The notes: generated from the sequence alone by a model not told the origin. Positions 17,456 through 30,565 are shown, numbered from the stretch's first letter. The stretch: DNA of 64,000 nt from Hyphomicrobiales bacterium (GCA_017305835.1 JAFKJY010000089.1:1-64000); one strand, 5' to 3'. A program made the numbers and translations.

Positions 17456-18112
17456 TCAGCCGATCTTCTGGCCGGTCTTGGCCCAGTCGACGAGGAAGGC
17501 GTCGAGCCCCTTGTCGGTCAGCGGGTGCTTGACGAGCTGGCGGACGATCGCCGGCGGGATGGTGGCGACGTCGGCGCCGATCAGGGCGGCTTCCTTGACG
17601 TGGTTCACCGTGCGCACCGAAGCGACCAGGATCTCGGTCTCGAACAGGTAGTTGTTGTAGATCTGGCGGATGTCCTCGATCAGGCTCATGCCCGGCTCGC
17701 CGATGTCGTCGATGCGGCCGACGAAGGGCGAGATGAAGCTGGCGCCGGCCTTGGCGGCGAGCAGCGCCTGGTTGGCCGAGAAGCACAGCGTGACGTTGAC
17801 CATGCGGCCGAGATCCTTGCGGATCGAGCGGCAGGCCTTCAGGCCGTCGAGGGTGAGCGGCACCTTGATGCAGACATTGTCGGCGATCCTGGCCAGGATC
17901 TCCGCCTCGCGCATCATCTCCTTGTATTCGGTGGCGACCACCTCGGCCGAGACAGGGCCCTCGACGATGTCGCAGATCTGCTTGGTCACCTCGGAGATCT
18001 TGCCGCCCGATTTCAGGATCAGCGACGGGTTGGTGGTCACGCCGTCGACGAGCCCGAGGTCGTTGAGGTCGCGGATTTCCTTCACGTCAGCCGTGTCGAC
18101 GAAGAATTTCAT
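17456..18112 (-). CDS. Fructose-6-phosphate aldolase / small transaldolase family protein
   Basis: A 218-residue TIM-barrel enzyme of the TalC/FSA subfamily. The Schiff-base lysine is Lys83 in [11 protein letters not shown]. Other signatures are [47 protein letters not shown] (the barrel centre) and the C-terminal [15 protein letters not shown]. It either cleaves fructose 6-phosphate to dihydroxyacetone and glyceraldehyde 3-phosphate, or acts as a transaldolase in the pentose phosphate route; sequence alone does not settle which. It is divergent from priA across an 85-nt gap and ends in a perfect hairpin. Confidence 0.93.
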   Translation of the reverse strand: MKFFVDTADVKEIRDLNDLGLVDGVTTNPSLILKSGGKISEVTKQICDIVEGPVSAEVVATEYKEMMREAEILARIADNVCIKVPLTLDGLKACRSIRKDLGRMVNVTLCFSANQALLAAKAGASFISPFVGRIDDIGEPGMSLIEDIRQIYNNYLFETEILVASVRTVNHVKEAALIGADVATIPPAIVRQLVKHPLTDKGLDAFLVDWAKTGQKIG

Positions 18113-18197
18113 GGCAGGTCTCCTGACATTTCCAGACGGTGCGGGCCGCCTTTTTCGGGCATTGCTTTAGAGCAAGAACCGGGCAAGGTCACGTCCG

Positions 18198-20381
18198 ATG
18201 ACGAAAGATTCGCCTGTTGCGCGGACGGTGCCGGTGCTGGTGCCGATGCCGGCCGAACGCCCGTATTCCTATGCGGTCCCGGACGGCATGGAGGTCGAGC
18301 CAGGCTCGATCGTGCGGGTGCCGCTGGGGCCGCGCGAGGTGGGCGCCGTGGTGTGGGACGGGCCGGGCGAGGCGGTCGACCCACGCAAGCTGCGGCCGAT
18401 CAGCCTCGTCTTCGACTGCCCGCCGCTGACGGAAGAGACGCGCCGCTTCGTCGACTGGGTGGCGGCCTACACGCTGACCCCGCCGGGTCTGGTGGCGCGC
18501 ATGCTTCTGCGGGTGCCGGCCGCCTTCGACCCCGAGCCGCCCGTAGAGGGGCTCGAATATGCCGGCCATGAGCCGGACCGGCTGACGCCGGCGCGGCGGC
18601 GCGTGCTGGAACTCGCCGGCGACGGCATGGCGTGGACGCGCTCGGGGCTGGCGCATGCGGCCGGCGTGTCGTCGTCCGTGGTCGACGGGCTGTCGGCGCA
18701 GGGCGTGTTCCGGCCGGTCATGCTGCCGCCGCGGCCGATCGTGGCGCCGCCCGACCCGGACTACGCGGCGCCGGAGCTGACGGCCGACCAGGCGGCGGCC
18801 GCGGCCGAGCTCACGGGGAGCGTCGAGAGGGGCGGCTATTCGGCGACGCTGATCGACGGCGTCACCGGCTCCGGCAAGACCGAGACCTATTTCGAGGCGA
18901 TCGCGGCGGCGCTGCGGGCCGGCAGGCAGGTGCTGATCCTGATGCCGGAGATCGCGCTGACGCAGGCCTTCCTCGACCGCTTCCACGACCGCTTCGGCGC
19001 CAAGCCGGCCGAATGGCACTCCGACGTGCCGCCGCGCGGGCGCGAGCGGGTGTGGCGGCAGGTGGCGGAAGGCGCCGTGCGGGTGGTGGCCGGGGCGCGC
19101 TCGGCGCTGTTCCTGCCGTTCCGCGAGCTCGGGCTGATCGTCGTCGACGAGGAGCACGACACCGCCTACAAGCAGGAGGACCGCGTCTTCTACAACGCCC
19201 GCGACATGGCGGTGGTGCGCGGCCATATCGGCGACTTCCCGGTCATCCTCGCCTCGGCGACGCCATCGGTGGAGACGCGCGTCAATGCCGACCGCGGCCG
19301 CTACCGGCGCGTGGCGCTGCCGGCCCGCTTCGCCGGCGCGGCGCTGCCCGACATCGCCACGATCGACATGCGACGCCACCCGCCGGCGCGCGGCGGCTTC
19401 CTGTCGCCGGTGCTGCTTTCGCGCATGAAGGACACGCTGGCGCGGGGCGAGCAGTCGCTGCTCTTCCTCAACCGGCGCGGCTATGCGCCGCTGACGCTGT
19501 GCCGGGTCTGCGGCCACCGCTTCCAGTGCCCGGACTGCTCGGCCTGGCTGGTCGAGCACCGCTTCCGCGGGCAGCTCGTCTGCCACCATTGCGGCCATCA
19601 CGAGCCGCGGCCGGAGGCCTGCCCGGAATGCGGCGCGCTCGACCATCTCGTCGCCTGCGGGCCGGGAATCGAGCGGATCGCCGAGGAGGTCGTCGGCCAT
19701 TTCCCCGACGCGCGCACCATCGTACTCTCCTCCGATCTCGTCGGCGGCACCAAGCGGCTCAGGCTGGAGCTGGAGGCGATCGCCAAGGGCGAGGCCGACA
19801 TCGTGGTCGGCACGCAGCTCGTCGCCAAGGGCCACAATTTCCCGAACATGACGCTGGTCGGCGTGGTCGACGCCGATCTCGGGCTGGCGAACGGCGACCC
19901 GCGCGCGGCCGAGCGCACCTTCCAGCTCCTGTCGCAGGTGACCGGGCGCGCCGGCCGCACCGGCAAGAAGAGCCACGGGCTGATCCAGACCTTCCAGCCG
20001 GCCCATCCGGTGATGCAGGCGCTGGCCTCGGGCGATGCCGAGACGTTCTATGCGCGCGAGATCGCCGAGCGCGAGCGGGCCGGCATGCCGCCCTTCGGCC
20101 GGCTGGCCGCCTTCGTGGTCAGCGCGGCGACACGGCACGAGGCCGAGGGCTACGCCCGCGAGCTGCGGCGGGCGGCGCCCGACATGGCGGGCGTCGAGGT
20201 GCTGGGGCCGGCGGAGGCGCCGCTGTCGCTGCTCGCCGGACGCCACCGCTTCCGCCTGCTGCTGCACGGCGAGCGGCGCGCCAACATGCAGGACTTCATC
20301 CGCGCGCTGCTGGCTGCCGCGCCGCGGCCGCGCGGCTCGGTGCGAGTGCAGGTCGACATCGACCCGCAGAGTTTCCTCTAG
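18198..20381 (+). CDS. priA: Primosomal protein N', replication-restart helicase PriA
   Basis: A 727-residue helicase that reloads the replisome at stalled forks. Walker A is GVTGSGKTE near residue 220, Walker B is DEEHD, and the zinc-binding cysteines follow the helicase core: CRVCGHRFQCPDC and CHHCGHHEPRPEACPEC (residues about 435-480). Helicase motifs VGTQLVAKGHNFP and QVTGRAGRTGKKS and the C-terminal domain are complete. The N-terminal DNA-binding domain (VLVPMPAERPYSYAV) is also present. It diverges from fsa. Confidence 0.97.
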   Translation: MTKDSPVARTVPVLVPMPAERPYSYAVPDGMEVEPGSIVRVPLGPREVGAVVWDGPGEAVDPRKLRPISLVFDCPPLTEETRRFVDWVAAYTLTPPGLVARMLLRVPAAFDPEPPVEGLEYAGHEPDRLTPARRRVLELAGDGMAWTRSGLAHAAGVSSSVVDGLSAQGVFRPVMLPPRPIVAPPDPDYAAPELTADQAAAAAELTGSVERGGYSATLIDGVTGSGKTETYFEAIAAALRAGRQVLILMPEIALTQAFLDRFHDRFGAKPAEWHSDVPPRGRERVWRQVAEGAVRVVAGARSALFLPFRELGLIVVDEEHDTAYKQEDRVFYNARDMAVVRGHIGDFPVILASATPSVETRVNADRGRYRRVALPARFAGAALPDIATIDMRRHPPARGGFLSPVLLSRMKDTLARGEQSLLFLNRRGYAPLTLCRVCGHRFQCPDCSAWLVEHRFRGQLVCHHCGHHEPRPEACPECGALDHLVACGPGIERIAEEVVGHFPDARTIVLSSDLVGGTKRLRLELEAIAKGEADIVVGTQLVAKGHNFPNMTLVGVVDADLGLANGDPRAAERTFQLLSQVTGRAGRTGKKSHGLIQTFQPAHPVMQALASGDAETFYAREIAERERAGMPPFGRLAAFVVSAATRHEAEGYARELRRAAPDMAGVEVLGPAEAPLSLLAGRHRFRLLLHGERRANMQDFIRALLAAAPRPRGSVRVQVDIDPQSFL

Positions 20382-20395
20382 CGTCGGGTTGCTAC

Positions 20396-20471
20396 AAAGT
20401 TTCCGTCACCGGAAACTTTCTCTTGCATATCCGACTTCGATCCAATAGTTTCCGCGTGTAGAAACAATTGG
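20396..20471 (+). promoter_or_regulatory. Palindrome-rich promoter of the GST-arsR-SRPBCC operon
   Basis: Two inverted repeats share the half-site GTTTC/GAAAC: AAAGTTTCC (20396-20404) with GGAAACTTT (20411-20419), and CCAATAGTTTC (20442-20452) with GAAACAATTGG (20461-20471). A possible promoter, TTGCAT (20423-20428), 17 nt, then TAGTTT (20446-20451), overlaps the second. This layout suits repression by a dimeric regulator such as the ArsR-type protein encoded in the operon. Binding is inference. Confidence 0.5.
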
Positions 20472-20480
20472 TGCCGACCC

Positions 20481-21161
20481 ATGTCGCTGACGCTCTACAT
20501 CCATCCGCTGGCTTCGTTCTGCCACAAGGTGATGATCGCCTTCCACGAGAACGGCGTGCCGTTCGCACAGGAGACCGTCGACCTGATGGATGCGGGCTCT
20601 GCCGCCAGCCATCTCGCCCGCTGGCCGGTCGGCAAGATCCCGGTCCTCTACGACGACGAGTCCAAGCGGGTGGTGCCGGAGACCAGCATCATCATCGAAT
20701 ATGTCGCCGAGCGGCTGGGCGACCCGGCCGGGCTGCTGCCGGCCGATGCCGAAGCGCGGCTGGAGGCGCGGTTGTGGGACCGCTTCTTCGACCTCTATGT
20801 CAGCCAGCCGATGCAGAAGATCGTCACCGACCGCATCCGGCCGGAGGGCGGCAGCGACCCCGTCGGCGTCGCCGAGGCGCGCCGCACGCTCGACACCGCC
20901 TATGCGATGATCGAGGAGCGCATGGCAGGGCGCATGTTCGCCTGCGGCGAAGGCTTCACCATCGCCGACTGCGCGGCGTTTCCGGGCCTGTTCTTCGCCG
21001 GCATCGTGCATCCTTTCCCGCCGCAGGCCGCCAGCCTCGCCGCCTATTTCGAGCGGCTGCTGGAGCGCCCGTCGGTGCAGGCGACGCTGGCGCAGGCGCG
21101 GCCGTGGTTCTCGATGTTCCCCTACAGGGATGCTATGCCCGACAGGTTCCTTGCCGGCTGA
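20481..21161 (+). CDS. Glutathione S-transferase family protein
   Basis: A 226-residue cytosolic GST. The N-terminal thioredoxin-like domain includes LTLYIHPLASFCHKVMIAF with Ser12/Cys14 near the glutathione site, WPVGKIPVLYDD with the cis-proline, and PETSIIIEYVAERL. The helical C-terminal domain has the GEGFTIADCAAFPGLFF motif of the N-capping box. GSTs conjugate or reduce substrates with glutathione; the substrate is unknown. It is the first gene of a three-gene operon with an ArsR-type regulator and an SRPBCC protein, 18 nt from the regulator. Confidence 0.92.
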   Translation: MSLTLYIHPLASFCHKVMIAFHENGVPFAQETVDLMDAGSAASHLARWPVGKIPVLYDDESKRVVPETSIIIEYVAERLGDPAGLLPADAEARLEARLWDRFFDLYVSQPMQKIVTDRIRPEGGSDPVGVAEARRTLDTAYAMIEERMAGRMFACGEGFTIADCAAFPGLFFAGIVHPFPPQAASLAAYFERLLERPSVQATLAQARPWFSMFPYRDAMPDRFLAG

Positions 21162-21179
21162 GAAGGCGTACAGACCCCG

Positions 21180-21518
21180 ATGCAGGAGCCGCAGCAGCTC
21201 GACCGCCTGTTCCTGGCGCTGGCCGATCCGGGCCGGCGGGGCATGGTCGAGCAGCTCAGCCGCGGGCCGGCCTCGGTCAAGGAGCTGGCGCAGCCGGCCA
21301 GGATGCGCCTGCCCTCGGCGCTCAAGCATCTCAGGGTGCTGGAGGAGGGCGGCATCGTGGTGTCGCGCAAGGTCGGGCGCACCCGCACCTACGCCATGCG
21401 CGCCGAGGCGCTGGCGCCGATGAAGGCCTGGATGCGTGAACGCGAGGCGGCACTCAATGCCGCTTTCGACCGGCTGGCGCAGGCGATCGCCGACATGCCG
21501 GAGGAGGACGCGCCGTGA
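21180..21518 (+). CDS. ArsR-family winged-helix transcriptional regulator
   Basis: A 112-residue regulator with the ArsR winged helix: RLFLALADPGRRGMVEQL, GPASVKELAQPARMRLPSALKHLRVLEEGG as the recognition helix region, and the wing ISRKVGRTRTY-like segment. It has no cysteine pair for metal sensing, so it is of the metal-independent type that is often paired with an SRPBCC gene. Its stop overlaps the GTG start of the next gene (GTGA). It is the likely autorepressor of the operon and the candidate protein for the GTTTC/GAAAC palindromes. Confidence 0.9.
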   Translation: MQEPQQLDRLFLALADPGRRGMVEQLSRGPASVKELAQPARMRLPSALKHLRVLEEGGIVVSRKVGRTRTYAMRAEALAPMKAWMREREAALNAAFDRLAQAIADMPEEDAP

Positions 21519-21985
21519 GCGGCATCGAGCACACCACCTTCGTCATCGAGCGCGACCTGCCGGCGCGGCCGGCGCATGCCTTCCGCTTCTGGGCGGAGAA
21601 GGCGCTGAAGCGACGGTGGAACGACTGCCATCCCGACTGGACGGTGCTGGAGGACCGGCTCGACTTCCGCCCCGGCGGCGCGGAGGCGATGCGCTGGCGC
21701 ACCGTCGAGGGCGTCGAGCAGACGTTCACGGCGCTCTATCTCGACATCGTGGCGGCCAGCCGCATCATCTACGCCTTCGAGATGAGCTCGGCGGGCGAAC
21801 GTGTGTCGGCATCGCTGGCGACCGTCGAGCTGCGCGCCGCGGAGGCCGGCACGCGCATGGTCTATACCGAGCAGATGGCCTTCCTCGCCGGCGCCGAGGC
21901 GATGCGCCAGCGCGTCGCCGGTACCGGCCTCGGCTTCGACCGGCTGGTCGACGCGCTCGCCGTCGACGCGGCGGGCGTGCACTAG
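21515..21985 (+). CDS. SRPBCC (AHSA1-type) domain protein
   Basis: A 156-residue START/AHSA1-like protein with a hydrophobic ligand cavity: TTFVIERDLPARPAHAFRFWAEKAL, FRPGGAEAMRWRT and the final helix GLGFDRLVDALA. Starts with GTG that overlaps the stop of the arsR-type gene, so it is translationally coupled. ArsR-SRPBCC pairs are frequent in actinobacteria and alphaproteobacteria, where the ligand protein may help sense or detoxify a small molecule. No ligand is known here. Confidence 0.87.
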   Translation: MSGIEHTTFVIERDLPARPAHAFRFWAEKALKRRWNDCHPDWTVLEDRLDFRPGGAEAMRWRTVEGVEQTFTALYLDIVAASRIIYAFEMSSAGERVSASLATVELRAAEAGTRMVYTEQMAFLAGAEAMRQRVAGTGLGFDRLVDALAVDAAGVH

Positions 21986-22073
21986 CTCCCGGCCCGGCGC
22001 CGCTTGACTTCGCGCCCGCGCGGCCTTCAATGCGCCGGATCATTCGCGGCATGAAACCGTTCGGGGGTTCTCC

Positions 22074-22469
22074 ATGGAGCTGGCCTTTCCGTGGCCGTAT
22101 TCGCAGGGCGAATGGCTGGCCTGGTCGTCGGCGCTCGTCACCGTGCTGCTCGGCCTCGCCGCCCTGTTCGCGCCGAGGACTGTGCTCAGGCTGCTGCGGC
22201 TCGAGCCGCGGGCCGACCGGCCCGGCGGGCTCGCGGCGGCGCGCGCGAGCCTGTCGGGCTTCCATATCGGGGTGGGGCTCGCCTGCATCCTTCTGGCGCA
22301 GCCGCTGCTCTACCTGGCGCTCGGGCTGGGCTGGGCGGTGACCGCGTTCGGCCGTCTCGTCTCGACGATGTCGGACGGCGGAAACGGCCCCTACAACTGG
22401 ATCGCGCTCATCGTCGAACTGGTGCTCGCGGCGCCCGCAGTGCTGTTCGGTTTCGGCCTGATTTCCTGA
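22074..22469 (+). CDS. Small integral membrane protein (DUF4345-like)
   Basis: A 131-residue protein with about four hydrophobic segments: residues about 16-32 (SALVTVLLGLAALFAP), 64-80, 82-95 and 110-130. RASLSGFHIGVGLACILL resembles the DUF4345 group, though I am not sure of the family. No catalytic motif. It stands alone on the plus strand between the SRPBCC gene and the ATP synthase operon, about 227 nt upstream of atpH, so it may have its own promoter. Confidence 0.7.
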   Translation: MELAFPWPYSQGEWLAWSSALVTVLLGLAALFAPRTVLRLLRLEPRADRPGGLAAARASLSGFHIGVGLACILLAQPLLYLALGLGWAVTAFGRLVSTMSDGGNGPYNWIALIVELVLAAPAVLFGFGLIS

Positions 22470-22529
22470 TCTGCGGCGGGGCGCGGCGGTCTGCGACAAA
22501 ACTGCCGCAAATCAGCGGTCGCGCGCGTG

Positions 22530-22558
22530 TTGCGAGTCGCGGGAGCCTGTGCTAGACG
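22530..22558 (+). promoter_or_regulatory. Candidate promoter of the ATP synthase F1 operon
   Basis: TTGCGA (22530-22535) and TAGACG (22553-22558) are 17 nt apart, about 138 nt upstream of atpH. The match is only fair, and no second candidate was better. Confidence 0.3.
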
Positions 22559-22695
22559 GCAGGCGAATTTTGACCGGCGCGGCGGCAGGGGTTTCCAATC
22601 CGGTCAGAAAACTTCAACAAGGTCATGGATTTAGCCAGAGCGACGCGCTCCAGCAGAAAATCTCGCGGCCTGTCAGACGAAAGAAGCGACGGTCC

Positions 22696-23255
22696 GTGGC
22701 AAAATCAGGCTCGCTGATCTCCGGGGTTGCCGAACGTTATGCGGGTTCGCTGTTCGAGCTCGCCAGGGAATCGAAGTCGGTCGACAGCGTCGAGAAGGAC
22801 CTGTCGAAGGTCGAGGCGCTGATCGCCGGCTCGGACGAGCTGAAGCGGCTCATCGCCAGCCCGGTCTTCTCCGCCGAGGACCAGTTCCGCGCCATCGGCG
22901 CGATCGCCGACAAGGCGGGCATCAAGGGTCTGGTCGGCAATTTCCTGCGCGTCGTGGCGCGCAACCGGCGGCTGTTCGCCGTGCCCGGCATGATCGCCGC
23001 CTTCCGCAACATCGCGGCCGCCAGCCGCGGCGAGGTCTCGGCCGAGGTCACGTCGGCGCACGCGCTCGACGCCGCGCAGAAGAAGGAGCTCGCCACCGCG
23101 CTCAAGCAGGTGGCGGGCAAGGACGTGGCGATCGCCGTCACCGTCGACCCGTCGATCCTCGGCGGTCTCATCGTCAAGATCGGCTCGCGCCAGATCGACA
23201 CGTCGCTCAAGACGAAACTCAATTCGCTCAAGCTTGCACTGAAAGAGGTCGGCTG

Positions 23256-23256
<1 letters not shown>
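22696..23256 (+). CDS. atpH: F1F0 ATP synthase subunit delta
   Basis: The 186-residue peripheral stalk subunit linking F1 to F0. It begins with GTG (residues [20 protein letters not shown]), the usual alphaproteobacterial start, with GAAAGAAG upstream; an upstream extension of 49 codons was rejected as non-homologous. The C-terminal [25 protein letters not shown] block is the family signature. First gene of the F1 operon. Its stop shares a base with the atpA start, indicating translational coupling. Confidence 0.95.
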
Positions 23257-24785
<1,529 letters not shown>

Positions 24786-24815
24786 GGCGGCTCTAAAGGG
24801 GACTGAGGCAGCCGA

Positions 24816-27327
<2,512 letters not shown>

Positions 27328-27331
27328 GAAC

Positions 27332-27413
27332 GGCAGTAGGCAGTAGGGAGTAGGCAGTCGGGATCATGAGGCGGACTGGCAGCGCGACTGCCGACTGCCG
27401 ATTGCCGACTGCC
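27332..27413. repeat. Heptad inverted repeat between atpD and atpC
   Basis: The left arm is four tandem heptads, GGCAGTA, GGCAGTA, GGGAGTA and GGCAGTC (27332-27359). The right arm is GACTGCC, GACTGCC, GATTGCC and GACTGCC (27386-27413). The arms are near-complementary around a 26-nt centre, so the atp transcript can form a stem of 28 positions. It begins 4 nt after the atpD stop and ends 9 nt before the atpC start. A second copy lies at the end of purK (62729-62838). Confidence 0.85.
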
Positions 27414-27422
27414 TGATCGAAG

Positions 27423-27830
27423 ATGGCTGACGCATTCAAGTTCGAACTCGTCTCCCCCGAGCGGCTGCTGGTCTCCCAGCAGGTGCAGTCGGTGCTGGTT
27501 CCCGGCACTGAGGGCGAGATGACGGTGATGGCCCACCACGCGCCGGTCATGTCCACGCTGCGGGCCGGGCTCGTCGCGGTGACGGGCACCGACGGCAAGG
27601 TTGACCGCTACGTGGTGTTCGGCGGCTTCGCCGACATCCTGCCGGATAGCTGCACGCTGCTGGCCGAATCGGCCGTGTCTGTCGCCGACATCGACCGCGA
27701 GGACCTCGCCCGGCGTATCCAGCATGCGCGTGAGGATCTCGCCGACGCCACCGACGACGAGGGCCGCACCAAGGCCGAGATGCTGCTGCACCAGCTCATC
27801 ACGCTCGACCAGATCGTCATGCCGGCCTGA
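27423..27830 (+). CDS. atpC: F1F0 ATP synthase subunit epsilon
   Basis: The 135-residue central-stalk subunit that couples rotation and inhibits ATP hydrolysis. Starts FKFELVSPERLLVSQQVQSV, and the beta-sandwich motifs VPGTEGEMTVMAHHAPVMSTL and VFGGFADIL are typical. The C-terminal helical hairpin (REDLARRIQHAREDL) is present. The ribosome site (GAAG) is weak and sits immediately downstream of the heptad inverted repeat, which could affect how much of this subunit is made. A strong terminator follows. Confidence 0.95.
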   Translation: MADAFKFELVSPERLLVSQQVQSVLVPGTEGEMTVMAHHAPVMSTLRAGLVAVTGTDGKVDRYVVFGGFADILPDSCTLLAESAVSVADIDREDLARRIQHAREDLADATDDEGRTKAEMLLHQLITLDQIVMPA

Positions 27831-27857
27831 CGCCGGCGCGACGACGGAACGGATACA

Positions 27858-27887
27858 GGCCCGGCCTCGCGCCGGGCCTTTTTCTTT
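27858..27887 (+). terminator. Terminator of the atp operon
   Basis: GCCCGGC, CTCGC loop, GCCGGGC, followed by TTTTTCTTT (27879-27887). It is 28 nt after the atpC stop. Confidence 0.85.
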
Positions 27888-27913
27888 CGCGAAGGGCGTG
27901 GCGGCCGTGGCGC

Positions 27914-28849
27914 TCAGCGCGCCTCGTCTTTCAGGAAGGCGGCGATCGCCTCGGCGAGGCCGGGCGCGAGCTGGGCCCCGGGGTCAGAATAGGTCGCGAG
28001 GTTGGCGCGCGGATCGGCGTCCGTGACCGACGCCAGTACGTGGTTCATGGTCTCGATCCACAGCGGCTCGACATTCGGTCCGGCGGCGGCGAGCGCGTCG
28101 AAATCGGCGCGGACGACCTGCAGGTCGCGGCCGCCGCCGACGACCAGCGCGGGCCGGCCGAACGCCTTGAGCCGCCCGGCCGGATCGAGCGCGAACAGGC
28201 CGCGCAGGAAGGGCTGTACCGACGGCCGGAACAGGGCCAGCAGCGCCGGCGGGACGTCCGCCACCTCCTCGCCGACCGCGACGCGCCGCAGGATGGCGAG
28301 CGCCTGCCCGCGCAGCGGCTCGTCCAGCCGACCGAGCTGGTCGCGCAGGGTCTCGGCCGCCGGGCGGCCGGGCGTCGCCAGAAGCACGATCCGGGCAAGC
28401 TCGGGCCGGCTGGCCGCGAGCTCCAGCGCGATGAGGCCGCCCTCGCTGTGGCCGACGAGCACCAGCGGGCGGCCGCCCGCCTCGCCGCGCAGCCAGTCGA
28501 GCGCTCGTCCGGCATCGTCCACGAAAGTCTGGAAGGTCAGCGCGCTCTCGTCGGGAATCGGGAGGCTGCCGGGGATGCCGCGCTTGTCGTAGCGCAGGCT
28601 GGCGAACCCGGCATCGGCAAGTGCCGCAACGAGCTTGCCGAGATAGCCGGCGTTGATGCCGAGCCTGCTGTTGCCGTTGCGGTCGGTCGGTCCGGAGCCG
28701 GCGATGAAGAGGGCGAACGCAGCCGGCTCTCCCGCGTCCGGCACGAGCAGGGTGGCCGGAAGGCCGTTCGCAGAGACCTCGTGTTCGGCCGCGGCGGCGG
28801 GAAGGAGGCTCACGGCGAGGGACAGCGCAAGGACGAGCCGCCGGAGCAT
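27914..28849 (-). CDS. Secreted alpha/beta hydrolase
   Basis: A 311-residue exported serine hydrolase. Signal peptide MLRRLVLALSLAVSLLPAAAA; then FIAGSGPTDRNGN as the oxyanion strand, SLRYDKRGIPGS, and the nucleophile elbow VLVGHSEGGLIALEL with Ser in GHSEGG. A late Asp (GGGRDLQVV) and His (ETMNHVLASV) complete a plausible triad. It resembles esterase/dipeptidyl-peptidase-like periplasmic hydrolases; the substrate is unknown. It starts 7 nt after the rppH stop, so it is probably the last gene of that operon. Confidence 0.85.
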   Translation of the reverse strand: MLRRLVLALSLAVSLLPAAAAEHEVSANGLPATLLVPDAGEPAAFALFIAGSGPTDRNGNSRLGINAGYLGKLVAALADAGFASLRYDKRGIPGSLPIPDESALTFQTFVDDAGRALDWLRGEAGGRPLVLVGHSEGGLIALELAASRPELARIVLLATPGRPAAETLRDQLGRLDEPLRGQALAILRRVAVGEEVADVPPALLALFRPSVQPFLRGLFALDPAGRLKAFGRPALVVGGGRDLQVVRADFDALAAAGPNVEPLWIETMNHVLASVTDADPRANLATYSDPGAQLAPGLAEAIAAFLKDEAR

Positions 28850-28856
28850 GGCGGGC

Positions 28857-29375
28857 TCAGCCCGCCAGGTGGCGGAAGGCGCCGACGACCTGGTCGTAGA
28901 CGCCGCGCTTGAAGGGCACGATCAGCTCGGGAAGTTCCGCCATCGGCTTCCAGGCCCAGGCGTCGAACTCGGCCTGATGGCCGCCGGGCGGCGGGTTGAT
29001 GGCGATCTCGCTGTCGTCGCCCTCGAAGCGGAAGGCGAACCAGCGCTGCGCCTGGCCGCGGAACCGGCCCTTGAGCGCGATGCCGAGGAGATGGGCCGGC
29101 AGGTCGTAGTTGATCCAGCCCGGCGCCTCGGCGAGCAGCGAGACCGTGCGCATGCCGGTCTCCTCGTAGAGCTCGCGGCGGGCGGCCTCGAGCGGCTCCT
29201 CGCCCTTGTCGATGCCGCCCTGCGGCATCTGCCAGAGCCGGTCGGTGCCGGCCATCTCGCTGTCGTCCTCGGCGATGCGGCGGCCGGCCCAGACGAGGCC
29301 GGCGGGGTTCAGCACCATGACACCGACGCAGGGCCGGTAGGGCAGGGATTCGGGAAGGATGGTCTTTTTCGACAT
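28857..29375 (-). CDS. rppH: RNA pyrophosphohydrolase RppH (Nudix)
   Basis: A 172-residue Nudix hydrolase that removes pyrophosphate from the 5' end of mRNA and starts decay. The N-terminus [22 protein letters not shown] and the [13 protein letters not shown]...[11 protein letters not shown]udix box are visible, as is the W/F region [15 protein letters not shown] of the family. The chosen ATG is preceded by GAGG and lies 20 nt after the deacetylase gene. It is followed closely by an alpha/beta hydrolase gene. Confidence 0.94.
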   Translation of the reverse strand: MSKKTILPESLPYRPCVGVMVLNPAGLVWAGRRIAEDDSEMAGTDRLWQMPQGGIDKGEEPLEAARRELYEETGMRTVSLLAEAPGWINYDLPAHLLGIALKGRFRGQAQRWFAFRFEGDDSEIAINPPPGGHQAEFDAWAWKPMAELPELIVPFKRGVYDQVVGAFRHLAG

Positions 29376-29395
29376 GTCGCGCCTCGAAGGAGGCA

Positions 29396-30565
29396 CTAGC
29401 GCGCTTCGGGGTCGAAGGCCAGCGCCGAGACCGGCACGATCTCGATGCCGCGCTTCTTCGCCTCGGCCGCCCATGTGATGACGGCGTCGACGGTGGCGTC
29501 GAAGGCGCTGCCGATGCCGATCGCCGTCCCCTTGGCGCGGGCCGTGCGCTCGAGGTCGTCGAGCTTGGCGAGGATCGCGGCCTTGTCGCGCTCCTGGTCG
29601 ATGGCGACGTCGGCGGCCGCGAACGGCGTGCGCAGGCTCTTGGCCAGTCCCTCGCCCTCGCTGCGGGCCGAGGAGCCGTCGTCGACATACATCAGGCCGC
29701 GCTCGGCGAGGTCGCCGATCAGGGTCGACATGGCCGCCCTGTCGGCGACGAAGCGGGCGCCCATGTAGTTTAGGACGCCGGTGTAGTTGGTGGTGCGGCC
29801 GAGCGCCCAGTGCAGCCGTTTCAGGTTCTCCTGCGGCGAGGCATCGACGGTGAGCGTGTTGCGGCCGGGATCGACGCTCGGATAGTCGAACGGCTCGAGC
29901 GGCACCTGCATCAGGATCTCGTGGCCGCGCCGGCGGGCGTCCTGCATCCAGCGGTCGATCGAATTGCCGCCCGAGGCGAAGGCGAGCGTGATCTCGCCCG
30001 GCAGCCGCTCGATGGCTGCCTGCGTGCCGGTCTGCGACACGGCAAGGCCGCCGAGCACGATGGCGACGCGGGCGCCGCGCGCGCCCGACCACGGCCGGGC
30101 ATAGACGTCGAACGGGCGGCGGCCGTCGGCGGCGCGCACCGGCAGCAGCCCGTACTCGCTCTCCTCCACCAGCGCGCGGTCCGGCAGGTGCGCGGTGAGC
30201 GGGCTCTGGTTGGCGGCGGAAGGGTCGTGCACGACGATGCCGCCCTGGCCGGCGGCCGGCGGCGACACCTTGATGATCGAAGGGCCGCCGGAGGATGAGG
30301 GCCGCGCGGCGGCGGGCGGCGGCAGCTCGGCCTGCTGCACGGCGGGGGCGGCCTCCGCCGGCTTCGACACGACCGGCTGCTGCGGGGCGCGGAACGGCCG
30401 CGGCCGTTCGCGCAGCGCGATCGCGCCGGAGCCCGCCACCAGCGCGACGGCGCACAGGCCGAGCATGACGTCGGCGAAGGCCGGCACGCGTCGCGTGCGC
30501 GTGGCGCGCACGACGTCGCGGCCGAGCGGCCGGTCGATTTCGCTGCGTTGGTCGTCAGGAATCAC
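29396..30565 (-). CDS. Divergent polysaccharide deacetylase (YibQ-type)
   Basis: A 389-residue membrane-anchored protein. Residues about 32-50 form a transmembrane helix ([19 protein letters not shown]), followed by an Ala/Pro-rich linker of about 70 residues and then the DUF610-type divergent deacetylase domain: [44 protein letters not shown] and the [15 protein letters not shown] block. Canonical NodB metal residues are not obvious, as in the rest of this group. In rhizobia it is commonly found between ctpA and rppH, as here. Its likely site is the periplasm, with a role in envelope maintenance. Confidence 0.88.
   Translation of the reverse strand: MIPDDQRSEIDRPLGRDVVRATRTRRVPAFADVMLGLCAVALVAGSGAIALRERPRPFRAPQQPVVSKPAEAAPAVQQAELPPPAAARPSSSGGPSIIKVSPPAAGQGGIVVHDPSAANQSPLTAHLPDRALVEESEYGLLPVRAADGRRPFDVYARPWSGARGARVAIVLGGLAVSQTGTQAAIERLPGEITLAFASGGNSIDRWMQDARRRGHEILMQVPLEPFDYPSVDPGRNTLTVDASPQENLKRLHWALGRTTNYTGVLNYMGARFVADRAAMSTLIGDLAERGLMYVDDGSSARSEGEGLAKSLRTPFAAADVAIDQERDKAAILAKLDDLERTARAKGTAIGIGSAFDATVDAVITWAAEAKKRGIEIVPVSALAFDPEAR

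Noticed and set aside
27332..27413. CRISPR array
   Set aside because: Units are 7 nt with no spacers and form an inverted repeat, not direct repeats separated by unique spacers; no cas genes.
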